56,875 bases of DNA from Zygnema cylindricum (GCA_037447655.1 JBBHKE010000126.1:1-56875), one strand, 5' to 3'. Numbered from the stretch's first letter, positions 42,213-54,310 are shown. Numbers and translations are program-made. Notes: generated by a model from the letters alone, not told the origin.

Positions 42213-45143
42213 GTCTTTACTGCTTGTTTTGAGGAAGAGGTCTATTTCATTGCTGAGAAAGGTAGCCAAAGGATGTTTAGGTTGATTTAAAGTAATGAAA
42301 CAAAGAAACTTTATTATGATGGTGTTCATGATATTATGATGTGGCATAAAAGGCTTGGACATGTGAATCTAGATAAGTTAAGAGAGATGAAATATATGGG
42401 AGTAGTGGAAGGGATTCAGTTTTGTGAGAGTGATAATATTAGTGATTGTAGTGGATGTGCTCAAGGTAAAGCACACAGATTACCCTTTCCCAAAACAACA
42501 ACTTATAAGGGAGAAATAATTCTAGATTTAGTACACACAGATATTTCGGGACCGGCTAAAGTGCCCTCACTAGGGGGGAAGAGATTTATGATGACTATCA
42601 CTAATGATTGGTCTCGGTATTCCAGGGTATTTTTTGAAAAACAAGTCACAGGCTCAAGATTGTTTTAGACAATATAAAGCATGGAGCCAAAAACTCCATG
42701 AAACTCTAATCAAGAGAGTATGGAGTGACAATGGTGGAGAGTATACTTCTTACCTTTTTGAGGATTTTTTGAAGGAAGATGGAGTCCAACACCAAAAGAC
42801 AGTTCCAGAAAACCCAGAACAGAATGGGTAGCTGAAAGATGAAATAGGACACTAACTGATAGTGCTAGAAGTATGTTGTCGGACAAGAAGATAGGAAAAT
42901 GGTTTTGGGCCGAAGCAATGAACGTGCTAATTACCTTAAAAATAGAGTTCTTACTTCAGCTATGAAAGATCAAACACCTTATGAGAGATAGACAGGTCCA
43001 AAACCAGACATATCTCACTTAAAGGTTTTCGGCAGTCAAGTATTCAGTCTAGATACAGATCGGTCAAATTGGAAGCTAGATCCTAAAGAAAAATCGGGAT
43101 GCCTATTAGGATATGATGAGGATGTTAAACGATATAGAGTTTATGATCTAAAAAGGGAAGATATAATCTTAGTTAAGCATCTAGCAGTTATGGATGAAGG
43201 ACAGTCCGTGGATCCCTTCAAGTATACAAAGTCAGTAAAAATCAGATTTGAGTCAGAAAATTCCAATGACTTTGAACTTCCTAACTCTCTAGTTTTTAGA
43301 GAAGATGACATTCTTGCAGGTACAAATCAAACCAAATGAACTCGGCTGCGAAAACTCCAGTGAGAACTCTACCCGAAGCGGAAGACGTGGTGGAAACTGA
43401 TTCGAAATCAAGGGACAGGGGAGATGCCGAGATTGTTCGAAAGAACCCACGAGAACCATCTATTTCGGCCACAGATTTTGAGGGGGGGAGGAGAAGTAGC
43501 AAAAGATTACCAGAAATACAGGTTAATAACAAGGTAACAAAACTATCTCATCAAGATGAACCTCAAACTTATGGAGAGGCGATGACTTGTCCAGTAACGA
43601 ACCGGTGGAACACAACCATCAATGAGGAGATGGCCTCAATTATGGCAACTAATACTTGGGAGCTAATGGACTCTCCACCTAACCGAAAACCACTCGGTTG
43701 TAAGTGGGTTTTCAAATTAAAACTGAACTTGGATAACACCATTGAGTGTTACAAAGCCCGATTAGTGGCAAAAGGATTTACACTGAAAGAAGGAATCGAC
43801 TACGAGGAAACCTTTGCCCAGTTGCCAAATTTTTCTCCGTCCGCATACTTCTCAATCTAACAGCAGCGGAAGACATAGAGGTGCACGAGATGGACATCAA
43901 GACAGACTTTATGCATGGAGAATTGGAAGAGGAGATCTTCATGTGACAACTCGAAGGATTTGTGGAGGAAGGAGAGGAGAGTAAGGTATGCCGGTTGATT
44001 AAATCCCTTTACAGTTTGAAACAGGCGCCTCGACAGTGTAATAAGAAACTTGATGAGTTTCTTACCGGTCTGGGATATATCCAAATCAGCTCAGATCACT
44101 CAATCTATGTTTTTGAAGATGAGGAAGGTATTATATTTATTGCAATTTATGTTGATGATTTACTTGTTTTAAGTAAATAAATGGAAAAAAATAATAAATT
44201 GAGAACCGACCTTAAGGGGAGATTTGAAATGAAGGATATGAGAGAAGCAAAATTTATTTTGGGAATTCAAGTAGAAAGAGACCGTGAAAGAAAAATTATA
44301 AGATTGACTCAAAAGAAAGCAATAGGGAACATGCTGGAAAAATTTCAGATGGATAAAGCTAATAGTTGTACAACTCCAATGGAGTTAAAGAAGGGAAGTG
44401 AGGGGAGTGAGGAAGAAAGAGTCATAGTCTTAGACGAGGAATTAAGTCTTGAAGAACACAAGCTCATACAGACTATTCCTTACAGGCAAGTAGTGGGAAG
44501 CCTAATCTATTTTGTGAATTGTACCCGGTCGGATTTAGCTGTAGCTGTAGGAGTGCTGAGTAGAAGTTTAAATGCTCCCACTAAGAACGATTGGGAGGCA
44601 GCTAAGAGAGTCCTTAGATATTTGATAGGAACTAGGGATCTATGGTTGCATTTGGGTGGGGAGAATACTGACATCACTACTTGGAGTGATGCCAGTTATG
44701 GTGATGCTCCGATGAGGAGATGTACTTCTGGATATGTATTATATGAGGGTGATGGGGCTTGTTGATGGAGTAGCAAACAACAAAAGGTTATTGCTCATTC
44801 CACCATGGAGGAAAAGTATATGGCCTCTTGCTCTGCTGTAAAAGAATTGATGTGGGTCAAGTCTTTGCTTGGTGAACTTGGTCACCTTAAGAGTGGTGTG
44901 CAAAAAACTTTTTGTGATAATCAGGCAGCAATCGCTATTTCTGCCAATCCTAAACATCATTCCAAAGCTAAACATATGGACATTTGACTCAGCTTTGTTA
45001 GAGAGAAAGTAGAAAACAAAATAATCAGTTTAGAGTACCGACCAAATAGCGACATGGTAGCAGATATGATGACCAAACCTGTGCGTTCCCCTAAGCTAAT
45101 TTTCTGCAGGGAGAAGTGTGGTCTAAAATTAAAGATTGACTAG
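42213..45143 (+). pseudogene. gag-pol of G2, part 2 (integrase, RT, RNase H)
   Basis: Integrase resumes with MMWHKRLGHVNLDKL and CSGCAQGKAHRLPFP, the first Asp in VHTDISGP, the second in WSDNGGEY, and ENPEQNG before a frameshift at about 42830. Hinge fragments follow (SHLKVFGSQVFSLDT). RT has LMDSPPNRKPLGCKWVFKLKL and IYVDDLLVLSK. A stop at 44178-44180 precedes FEMKDMREAKFILGI and PYRQVVGSLIYFVNCTRSD. RNase H has WSDASYGDAPMRRC, then a stop, TMEEKYMAS and FCDNQAAIAIS. Order and length match B. It is not functional. Confidence 0.9.
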
Positions 45144-45156
45144 AAAATAAGGGGAG
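45144..45156 (+). other. Polypurine tract of G2
   Basis: AAAATAAGGGGAG following GACTAG, as in B. Confidence 0.9.
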
Positions 45157-46194
45157 TGTAGAAATTAATGGTTCCTTTTTAAGTATTTTCTAGGTCTAAA
45201 TTAAAATACAGAAAGAAGCCGAGGCAGGCTATCTCTTATTTCTCTCTCCAACTCCCACACTTGTCGCAGTCACTGGGAAGTTGGAGTGGAAGCTAGAGCC
45301 ATGGCTGCCTACTAGGCTATCCAGAGGTTTACGGGAAATAGATTAGTTTATTTACCGATAAAGTTTATTTACTAAAAGGGTAGATGTCAGAACCAGGATT
45401 TGATCTTGGTACCTACGGTGTGATAAATGGCCGGTAGCTAGTAGTCCTGACCGTTAAGTCTAAGACTAATGTTATATGATATAGAGTTTGATATTTATTT
45501 AAATATTATTACGTAAGAAAATTCATTTAACTGCAAATGTTTACAAGATACATAGATCTAGTTATGTAAAAGTACGGATTACAATATGTATAAGAAATTA
45601 GTACCGCGCATTTATTTATGACGGCTACGATTGAAATTTGCATTCAATCGGACGGCCAAGAAGAAAGTCGGGATCATGGAAGAGAATCTTGACGGTTTGT
45701 GGTCATTGCCACATCGGATGACACGTGGCAAAATTACGTAGGATCGCGGCATCTCCGGGGATTACAAGACCGAACCTAGATATGACATGTGTCGACTTTT
45801 AGGCCATGTCGTACACTTTCCGTACAGAAAGTACACCGGCAGCTGTACTTTTGTGTACAGAAGTGTAATATGATTGGTTTCGTACATCAGTAGATAGAGT
45901 TTGTGTGAGAGATAGGACTAGGAAAAAAATGGTAGATAGGACCCTCTCTCCCACAGAGCTCCAAGAGATTTGGACACATTCACCCACTTTGACTTTCCCT
46001 TAGAAATGCAGCCACCCTGGCAGACAAAAACTCTGACCGACTACACCCCTGTGTAGCCTGGACTCCCCTGAGTCCGCAGCAAAAAGAATCAATTTACTTG
46101 ACCATTTTCAGTGATTCTTTTTGGGGTCAGGGTTATCCTATAGGCTTCTTGGAAGTTGTCCACTTTGAGGACTTATGGAGGTCTTAGAGTTTCA
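45157..46194 (+). repeat. 3' LTR of G2 (1038 bp), chimeric
   Basis: Starts TGTAGAAATTAATGG and ends GAGTTTCA. From 45961 to 46122 the expected G2 sequence is replaced by H/D-type LTR sequence, mostly inverted. Confidence 0.9.
45961..46122. repeat. Fold-back patch of H-type LTR sequence in the G2 3' LTR
   Basis: 45961-46090 is the reverse complement of H-type LTR sequence (CCAAATCTC... back to GATTCTTTTTGC). 46091-46122 is H-type sequence in forward sense ending GATTCTTTTT. The two arms meet at AAAAAGAATC...GATTCTTTTT. G2-type sequence resumes at GGGGTCAGGGTTATCC. Confidence 0.8.
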
Positions 46195-46199
46195 CGGAG
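46195..46199. repeat. Target-site duplication of G2, right
   Basis: CGGAG, pairing with 35544-35548. Confidence 0.93.
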
Positions 46200-49100
46200 T
46201 TCGCGAGGGCTATTTCCCACCCCAACATTCCAAGCTCCGGGGAGGAAAGTTCAGGCATAGTTGGCATTTGGGGGTTCCATATCCCAGCCTAATAAGTCAT
46301 CATCATTAACACCCGCGGTGCTTTGAAGCTCAAGCTCTGCGATCTTTTGTAACAACTCTTGTTTTTGTTTTTTGAGTCGTTCTGCTGCCGTGAGCGGAGC
46401 ATGCCGGGAAGAAGATCCTAAGCGGAGGGTAGCCAACTCTGCAGCCATTAGAGCCAGTTGCTGACTCTGCTGCTGAATGATGACTTCCGGGGTAAGTCTT
46501 GTGGTAGCCACCGGTGCTTGCTCTTGTTCCTCTTGGGTAAGTGGAACTCGGCGTCCCCAAGGATAGAGCAGTTGAAGTGGGAGAGGGTTACTAGTAGTTT
46601 CTCCTTCTCTAGTGAACAAGGCGAACTGCATCATTCCTTTAGGAACTCCATTCTTTGGGAAGCATTGCGTTTCCTTCTGCCCAAGGAAGCCGCAAGCCTC
46701 GCATTTTTTTCCTTCGGATGTGTATTTACTGCAGATTTCATTTGAGATCTGGGCGTCATCAAACTTTGGAAGTTTGATTTGTCGTAGTTGGGATTGCGAC
46801 ATTTTGGCGGTTTCTCTACGGGGAGTCAGACGGTAATTGTCCTTGGTTACTTGTGTTTTCTCCCCCCCTCCTTCCCCTTTGAGCCTTTCTAGTTGCTTGC
46901 GGGTTCTTTCTGCACGTTCTTTCCTCATTCCTTTAGCTTTAAGGCTAGCTCCGGTTTAAGTTTCCGTGTGCAGTGCTTCCACCCATGACCGGATTACTGG
47001 CAATTTAGGCAAATTATAAAGGAAAACTATGTCATCTGCTCCCATTGCCAGTTCTGGCCGGCAATCAGCCACTTGCTTCCCTTTGAGCTTCCGCAAAGCT
47101 TGAAGTTCAGCCTTTTCCTCCTCACTCAACGAGGTCTCCCGGGCGAATCCTACAAAATTTGTGCGGGCCTTGCAGGTCACGGCCTTCTCCTTTGCCTCAT
47201 TGTGTACGAAGTGATCATACAATTTAATCGCCACCAGCGAAATGTCCTTGGCGGAGGGATTAATGTTCTGAATTGCCTGTGCGGCAATCCAATTATCTAA
47301 AGTCGTCTGCCCTGTTGGCTCGAATGAGTTACGGTCGACGATGAAGTATTTGGTTGCCATCGGCGGAAGATCAATGGTGGACAATTTTTTCTTCTGATAA
47401 AGGTTGGAGAGTCAGTTAAGAGGGTCTGCGGAGTCTCATTTTTCAAATAGCGGAATTGCGTGATTTCCTTGATCGCAGACTCGTTCCTCTCTCTGTAGAG
47501 GAGTCTCCAAATATTAAGCAGGGTGGTACAAGGGTTGGGATTGGCCACCATGTGAGTTGCTGCCTGGGCTGCTTAGATTGCTTGCAACTGGTTAACATAT
47601 GCACCTCTTTTTGCTTGTAGTTTCATGTCCTATTTGAAGGTATCAGTCACCGGGGTTGCAGCCGTCACAGCCAAGTCAGCCTCCGCTTGTAAAACTGCAG
47701 CATTAAGGGTTGGATCCGAGATCTTGATGAAAAGAGCCATCAAAAGAGGTTAACGCTCTTTGTAATCCGCCAACGCCCCTTCAGATAGGTAATTGACCAT
47801 CATCGGAAAGAGGGTTGTTTTGAAGAATGGCTCCTCTTCGGTACTTATTGATTACGGATTGTGTGAAAGATTTCCACAACAACTCGAAACCCGAAAATGC
47901 AATCCCCGAGCTATCTTCCGTAAACATCCGGATATCCCCTATTTCTATTTCTTCGTCAGCAATATTGGTGAAATGGGAAGAGGAAGGCCCTGTGGGACTG
48001 ACAAACTGGGTAGGCGAGATGACTCTCGTGTCCTCTTCTTCAAGAACGGAACTATCTTCTCCTCCGGTAGGAGGTGCAGCCCAGAAAGGTGTGGATCCGC
48101 TAGAAGTACCAACGCCTGAAAATATTGTTGGAGGAAGGATGTTCCCCACTACTCCTCTATATCCAAGAGAGTATTGTTCTTCCTTGAGAACTTGCTTCTC
48201 TGATACGATGTGGAGGCGAGATTTGTTCAAAGGAGATCCTTGGGGAATGGGTGGTGGCGGAGAAGGGGACGACTTAAGGCTTTGAGGAAAAGGGGTCTGT
48301 CTCCAGAATAGTGTCTATCTCCTTGGTCACCTTCGAAGGACTCGGAAGGAGGAGTTCTTGATCTGGAAGATTGGGAACGCCAGTGAGGAGGTGAGTAGAT
48401 GTCATGTTTGTAGGGTAAGACAGGCGGATCCGGTGACCTATGGACCGCCGCAGCGAGAGAAAAGGAGGAAGAGGGAATGAGAAGATGGAGGATATGGGAA
48501 TATTCCGGGAGATGGTGAAGGGGGTGTTGACGACCTCAAGGGAATGTGAATCCTCTTGTTCGGTCGTAACTCCACTAAAGCCTCCACAGCGAAAGCAACC
48601 TCCACCGAGATAAAGGTAAGCTCTTCTCGGGGAAGAGAAGCAAGCTCAAGGGGTAAATCTGCACCCAAACCCTTCATGTTAGGTTCAATGTTTCCCCCCT
48701 CTTCCCGCTGAAGAGGAGGCTCTCGGCTAGTTTCTGAGGAATAATAATTTTGGCTGGGGGCTTGCAAGATGAGAAGTCCCCTGAGCGGGCGCTTCAGGAT
48801 ACGGCTCGGTCCTTGGTGTAGGAGGAATGTGCCCGCTGAGAATCCCAATAGATCTACGCCTAGCTTCTCAAATAAGTTCCAATTCTTGTTCCCACAACTT
48901 TCGCCTTTCTACCTCTAAGGCTTCCCAATCTACCATGATAGGTCCCGCACCAGCCGTAGCATGACCCTGGGATTTTCGAACTTCCACTGGTCCCTTGACC
49001 TTTACGACTACTCTGGTAAGATCCGCTATCCCCATCCCCGGAATTTCGGGATCATTAGGTCTGGTCCTCCCCCTGCCCTCGGACAAATCTTCTGGGCTCG

Positions 49101-49719
49101 TACCCGGAACCTCTGGATCAGTTAGTTCGGATCGCCAAAGCCCTTCGGCGAGGCGCACACGAGTTGTTGTAGGAGAAGGTCTCTCGGTTGAGGTTGACAC
49201 ATGAGTTGGGGATGTCTCCTCCTTGGGAAGAGGTGCGAATCTCCCCTTGCTGTCCTTGTGGTCAAACCTCTTTCCCCTCAATGGATCTCGAGCTTCCCTC
49301 CCGCCACCCCCTTCTCCTCTACGAGGCCTCGAGGATGTGCACCCCTGGAAGGGTCTTCTGGCTGCTGTGTCTTGTGAGGAAGATGGGGGAGGGCGAGAAT
49401 AGGGAACTCTTTGTGACCCGTCCGGCACCGACTGTGAAGAGCTGTTTTTTGAAGAACTGCTCAAAATCTCCACCACGCCTCCCAAGAGTTTAACTCTTGG
49501 GACTCTCTGCACCAATTCCTTCTTTACCTTCTGCTCATGGAGGTCGTGAAGTGCAAGGAGTTCCTTACGACCTGGGCGACGTGGATCCCTGAAAACCGCG
49601 GGGTCTATCTGGATCTCGGCCTGGGGAGTCTTGGATCTGGTGTGAAGCCCGATCTCCGGAAAAGGACCCAAATGGGGCTCCCTCTGCACCTGCCGCTTTG
49701 GTTGGGCCCTTGGAGACAC
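46200..49719 (-). pseudogene. G1 gag region
   Basis: A run of minus-strand frames. A Pro/Arg/Ser-rich segment begins MSPRAQPKRQVQREP (49719-48868). Next is a segment with GVVGNILPPTIFSGVG (48230-47781). Then comes a more structured segment with TTLDNWIAAQAIQNI and ISLVAIKLYDHFVHNEAKEKA (47384-46956), and last a basic, Gln-rich coiled segment with KCEACGFLGQKETQCF (46928-46251), which may be a degenerate Cys knuckle. At about 1150 codons it is long for a gypsy Gag. The frames are broken at least four times. Assignment as Gag rests mainly on position before the protease and on the Cys motif. Confidence 0.65.
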
Positions 49720-50089
49720 TCGGTTCCTTTCTTAGGCCTAAACCCGGGCGTCTTTCCTTTCCTCAGCAAAGGCCCTAGCGGCCTCTGCCAAAGAAGGGTA
49801 ATGCTCGCGAGTCCAACTGGGAGGAGGAGGAGGAGAAGAACCACCAGCTGGTTCCTTGGTCGGAGAATCAAAGACAGACTCCAACAAACTCCTCGAACAT
49901 CGGAGACTTCTCCTCATGTATGGGCTACTCCTGCCTACCCTAGGTCTCCAGATCCATTATCCAGAGTCTCTCTTCCCACCATGATGACACAAGTAACAAG
50001 AGAAGTTGTAATGAATGTAGCCGGAACTCAATTCCAAAAAAGAGAGTTTCCAAAGTCAAAGCTCCTATCCCCTCTAATCCGAGCAGACA
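49720..50089 (-). other. G1 5' leader region
   Basis: Sequence between the LTR-like block and the first gag frame. No clear coding signal and no PBS that I can name. Confidence 0.4.
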
Positions 50090-50218
50090 GGGTTGCTTTT
50101 TAGTACTCTCTCTTGTGAAATCCCTCAGAAATTCCAGCAATCCTTCTTTTAGAGAAAAAAAAAAAATTAGTCGCTCCATTCGCAGTTCCCACAGAATCAT
50201 GAGCTGGAGGGTAGAGGG
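50090..50218 (-). repeat. G1 5' LTR remnant
   Basis: Resembles 19505-19640 over about 125 bp, including CTCAGAAATTCCA, CTTCTTTT, GAGAAAAAAA, CGCTCCAT and GAGGGTAGAGGGC. It is truncated at the junction with the D LTR. Confidence 0.6.
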
Positions 50219-51240
50219 CTGGAGAGGGAGTCAGAGCCATGGCTGCCTATGCTGTCCAAAGAGACACGCAATAGGCAAAGTTGACCTTACCAAAAAGGCT
50301 GCCAGACCCAGGATTTGATCTTGGTGCATACCGTCCATCAAAATAGCCGGTAGCCGATACCGTTATCCTATAGTCTAGGACCTGTACAAGGATACATAGG
50401 ATATGATAATTATTTAAACAAATACAAGTAGGGAATTCCATTTAACTAGACGAACTGATTTTAGAGCATAGATTCAGTTGTACTTTATGTACCGAACGAT
50501 ACAAATTTTACGGACATTTGGCTTGTATTTAATGCCGACGTCGGATCGGACGGCCATGGTGCGAGCTGACATCGCGGAACAGTCGGTTTGGCGGTTTGCG
50601 GTCACCGTCACTCAATATGACACGTGGAAGCATCTCAATGACTTGCGGAATCTCCGGGAAGCATCACACCAAGTCAGGATGTGACAGACGTCACCTTTAT
50701 GGCCATGTCGTACAGTGGCCCTACAGAAAGTACTTTGGCACCTCTACTTTTCTGTAAGGTATAGTCGTGTAATTGGTGCTGTACTTCAGTAGTAGCGTGT
50801 TTAGAGAGGGGTTTAGGACTTAGAAAAATAGTAGATAGCCGCCTCTCTCCAAGAGTGCTTTTGTATTTATAGGCCACCTTTGGCCAACCATAACTAACTG
50901 CTAAGGGGAGCAAATTAAGAGATTTTTTTTACTCAAGACTCAGGGGAGTCCAGGCTACACAGGGGTGTAGTCGGTCCGAGTTTTTGCCTATTAGGGTGGC
51001 TGGATTTTCAAGGGAAATTCAAAGTTGGGGAATGTGTCCAACTACTCATATTCTAACTTTGCATTCTATGGGGGAACTGAGCACATAGAAAGTTTTCTTT
51101 CACAAGGGTGAAGCTGTATCGGGGTTTTGACTATGAAGGTATCAGTCATTTGGGTTTGTATCAACTTGGAGTCGGCACCATCTAGATAAGCTTCTTTAGA
51201 TCTGCAAATTCTGTGGGGGAATAGAGCCCATAAAACTATC
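50219..51240 (+). repeat. 5' LTR of D, main piece
   Basis: Begins CTGGAGAGGGAGTCAGAGCC inside the LTR and runs to ...AAACTATC before the PBS. It matches the D 3' LTR throughout. Stem-loops GACTC/GAGTC and CTACAC/GTGTAG, both with loop AGGG, lie at about 50937-50969. Confidence 0.88.
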
Positions 51241-51255
51241 GGTTATGGGCCCACC
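51241..51255 (+). other. Primer-binding site of D
   Basis: GGTTATGGGCCCACC, unmutated although D itself is heavily decayed. The gag ATG is inside it. Confidence 0.88.
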
Positions 51256-52395
51256 ATCTAGATTGCCTAACTTTGATGGAATAGACTTCACTTATTAGGG
51301 ATTTATGATGGAGGGATTGCTTTTCGAATAGCACTTATGGGGAATAGTTTTGGGACTAGTAAGGTTTCCGCCATCGAGCTCGATGGAACTCACTATAGAG
51401 ATTCATCTGGTGCTTCCCAGAATACGAACCGGAGTTCGAATGCATCTGAAGGTGAAAGGAAAATCATTGCCATGGAATGGAGAAAATGGGAGAAGGGTAA
51501 AGGAACACCTGTGGTGAGGGGAGCTAGGCTCTCGGCTACGGTTCCACTTGTAGAGGTTATAACTAATCCAAAAACAGAAGAAAATGAAAGAAAAATCTGG
51601 GACTACAAAAACACTATAGAAAATTATCTCATACTTAAAAACGTGTCTAAGTCCATAGCTATCACTCTTATAAACTTAACCAAATCTTCAACAATCTGGG
51701 TAACACTAATTAAGACATAAGAGAGGGGAGCTATGCTCTCGGCTACGGTTCCACTTGTAGAGGTTATAACTTAACCAAAAATTGAAGAAAATGACAGAAA
51801 AATCTGGGACTACAAAAACACTATAAAAAATCATCTTATACTTAAAAACGTGTCTAGGTCCATAGCTATCACTCTTATAAACTTAACCAAGTCTTCAGAA
51901 ATCTGGGTAACAGTAATTAAGACATAAGAGTAAGACTATACAGAGGCAGCAGTTAGTAAAACAAAAAATAGAGGCTTATGTTTATAAAGACGGTAGCATG
52001 AAAGAGTTGTTGCATTATATGTTGAGTTTGCTAATGCAGGATTTGTAGAATCTGAGGTGAGAAAGATTAACACACTTATCATGAAACTTCCATACGAGTA
52101 CGAAAACATCACTAACCGTACTCATGAAATGGATTACTCCTTATAGAATTGGAGCACTGCCATAGGGATAATTCTTGAGAAGGAATGCACTTTGGAGCTT
52201 CGTATCAGATTGACATGTTGAATGTACTGACAGCTAGTGGTGCCTGGCGGAAACGTGATGAGAGGAATGGTGGTGACTGGCGAAAGCGTGATGAGAGGAA
52301 TGGTGGTGAGTGGTGGAAGCGTGATAAAAGTAAATCTTATCGGAACTTCGGAGGAAAAAGAGAAAAGAGAAAAGAAAGGGGGGCTTCGAAAGGAG
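51245..52395 (+). pseudogene. Gag of element D, part 1 (decayed)
   Basis: Starts at the PBS ATG (MGPPSRLPNFDGIDFTY) and stops soon. Fragments follow F and H: IENYLILKNVSKSIAIT and VKQKIEAYVYKDGSM, then three copies of an RKRDERNGG-type repeat near 52245-52330 and a basic run. The zinc knuckle begins just before 52396 and is cut by a solo LTR. A 207-bp tandem duplication (51516-51929) repeats part of Gag. Confidence 0.85.
51516..51929 (+). repeat. 207-bp tandem duplication in D gag
   Basis: Two adjacent copies (51516-51722 and 51723-51929) from GAGGGGAGCTA to TAATTAAGACATAA, with a few point differences. The copy appears once in F and H. Confidence 0.9.
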
Positions 52396-52400
52396 GAATT
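52396..52400. repeat. Target-site duplication of the 1047-bp solo LTR, left
   Basis: GAATT, repeated at 53448-53452. Confidence 0.9.
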
Positions 52401-53447
52401 TGTAGAAATTAATGGTTTTAAAGTATTTTCTAGGTCTGAATAGAAATAAAGAAGCCGAGGCAGTCTACCTCTAACTTCTCTCTCCAACTCTCAAACTTGT
52501 TGCAGTCACTGAGAAATTGGAGAGGAAGCTAGAGCCATGGCTACCTAGGCTATCCTGAGGTTTACGGGAAATTTATATTAATTAGGGGATTATCTACTAA
52601 AAGGAATGTGCCGGCCACATGATTTGATCCTGGTACCTGCCGGCCGACAGACAGTAGATAGCCGGTAGCCTTAGCCGTTAAGTCTAGAAGTAGTCTTACG
52701 TATTATATAGTACGATAATTAATTAAACATTAATAAGTAGGATAAATCATTGAACTATAATTGTTAACGGGATACATAGATCTGGTAGTGTAAAAGTACG
52801 AATTGCGGTACGGATAGGAAATCAATACCGCGCATTGATTTCGTAAGCGGAACAAATACCGCGCATGTATTTATTACGGCTACGATCAAATGTGAATTTA
52901 ATCGGACGGTTGGAATTAGCGCCGAGATCTCGGAAGAAGAATTCGGCGATTTGTGGGCATCGCCACATCGGATGACACGTGGCGAAATTACATTGGATCG
53001 TGGTATCTCCGGAGATTACGGCACCGAATCCGGATATGACATGTGTCGACATTAAGGCCATGTTGTACAATTTCCGTACATAAAGTACACCGGCGACTGT
53101 ACTTTTATGTTCGGAGGAGAAATCTGATTGGTTCTGTACATCAATAGATAGAGTCTGTGAGAGAGATAGGACTTCGAAAAATTAGGAGATAGGATCCTCT
53201 CTCCCAGAGAGCTTCTGTACAAAAGGTCAACTTTGACCCTCCATAACTTACTGCTCACGGGAGCAAATTCAAAGATTCTTTTTGCTATCGACTCAGGGGA
53301 GTCTTGCCTTCACAGGGGTGCAGGTGGTCAAAGTTTTTGTCTGCCGAGTGGCAGTTGTTTTTGCTGAAACACAAAGGGGTCAGGATTATCCTAGAGGCTT
53401 CTTGGAAGTTGTCCACTCTAGGGACTTATGGAGGTCTCAGAGTTTCA
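52401..53447 (+). repeat. Solo Copia LTR of the B family (1047 bp)
   Basis: TGTAGAAATTAATGG to GAGTTTCA, the same length as the B LTRs and closely similar, with a perfect TSD and no internal region. It splits the zinc knuckle of D. The first two stem-loops are present (loops ACGG and AGGG), while the last has loop GAGT. Confidence 0.93.
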
Positions 53448-53452
53448 GAATT
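53448..53452. repeat. Target-site duplication of the solo LTR, right
   Basis: GAATT, pairing with 52396-52400. Confidence 0.9.
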
Positions 53453-54305
53453 TGCTTCTTTTGTAGAGAACCGTGTAACTAAATGGCGAAATGTCCTTGT
53501 TTGGAAGAAATTAGAACTCGGAATGTAAATGAGGAGGAAGAATGGGAAGAGGAGAAACATTATGATGACATTAAAGAGCTTCTCCACATCGGTAGTATGC
53601 GGAAAAAAAGAAAAATCACATAGAAATTCCACAAAGCAACAGTGTGCTTTTGGAGGTATAACGGAAGTAAAGAGAAAGGAGGTAGTTGAGGGAGCTAAAC
53701 ATGATGAGGATGTCAAAGAGTACAAAGTAAATGATTTAGAAATGAGAAAGTTAGATCTAGAATTAAAAATGGAAGAAGGGAAAAATCAAAACATTGAGGA
53801 TATTCAAATAGATATTTCGGAGAGAGAAAATTGGTCGAAAAAAAAGACTTCAACAGCTTCAAAGGATAAGGGAGAAAAAGAAAATTAAATGAAAGGTTTA
53901 GGGGAGAAGAAATATTTTTCGGGATGGATAAATTTGGGGGAGGGTGGATTTGAAATCACTACTTGGTGTGATGTCACTTATAAAGATGTGCTTGTAAAAG
54001 GGTTAGCATCTGGGTATGTGTTGCAGAATGGTGATGGGGCTGGCAGTTAGAACAGCAAGCGGGAAATTGGTTTTTGCTTGGATGAAAAAGAGATGATCTG
54101 GATAAAATCCTTGCTCCAAGAGCTCGGATTTATAAAAAGTGGTATGCAAAATAAAAGGTGTGATCAACAAGATGCAATTATTTTTTTGGCTCATCTAATA
54201 CACCTTCTTAAATACGAGGGTATTCACTTCAAGTTTTATAAAGGGAAAAAGAAAAAGAAACAAAAAAAAAAAATGTTGTTTTGGTGGGAGTTGAAAGAAA
54301 AGTAG
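53453..54305 (+). pseudogene. Element D, part 2 (zinc knuckle, acidic region, RNase H remnant)
   Basis: Continues the knuckle as CFFCREPCN, where the GH of the usual PGH is lost. An acidic stretch and KQQCAFGGITEVK follow, then charged sequence with SERENWSKKKTSTASKD. After a stop come MKGLGEKKYF and an RNase H-like part: TTWCDVTYKDVLVKGLASG, a stop, then IKSLLQELGFIKSGMQNKRCDQQDA. These are closer to the autonomous RNase H than in F and H. A lysine-rich end (KGKKKKKQKKK) precedes the stop. Confidence 0.85.
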
Positions 54306-54310
54306 ACAAG

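Larger units (their letters stand above)
35549..46194 (+). mobile_element. Copia element G2, full length, in G1, split by H
   Basis: A plus-strand Copia insertion with LTRs of 1037 and 1038 bp, PBS, PPT and the perfect TSD cggag. It lies in the gag of G1. Element H (37968-42207) sits in its protease-integrase region. Its 3' LTR contains a patch of foreign, partly inverted LTR sequence. Gag-pol is broken in many places and the LTRs differ by several percent, so it is older than B. Confidence 0.93.
18927..50218 (-). mobile_element. Ty3/gypsy element G1 with methyltransferase, split by three insertions
   Basis: Five minus-strand coding blocks fit one element read from right to left: gag (49719-46200, then 35543-35121), protease (35120-34301), C5-methyltransferase (34300-33073), RT-RNase H (33072-32449, then 31653-30479) and integrase (20997-19739). 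Each gap is closed by an insertion with an exact 5-bp TSD: cggag for G2, gtttt for the solo LTR and ccctg for E2. A roughly 130-bp sequence is repeated at both ends (19505-19640 and 50090-50218). The net length without insertions is about 10 kb. All frames are broken, so it is inactive. Confidence 0.85.
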
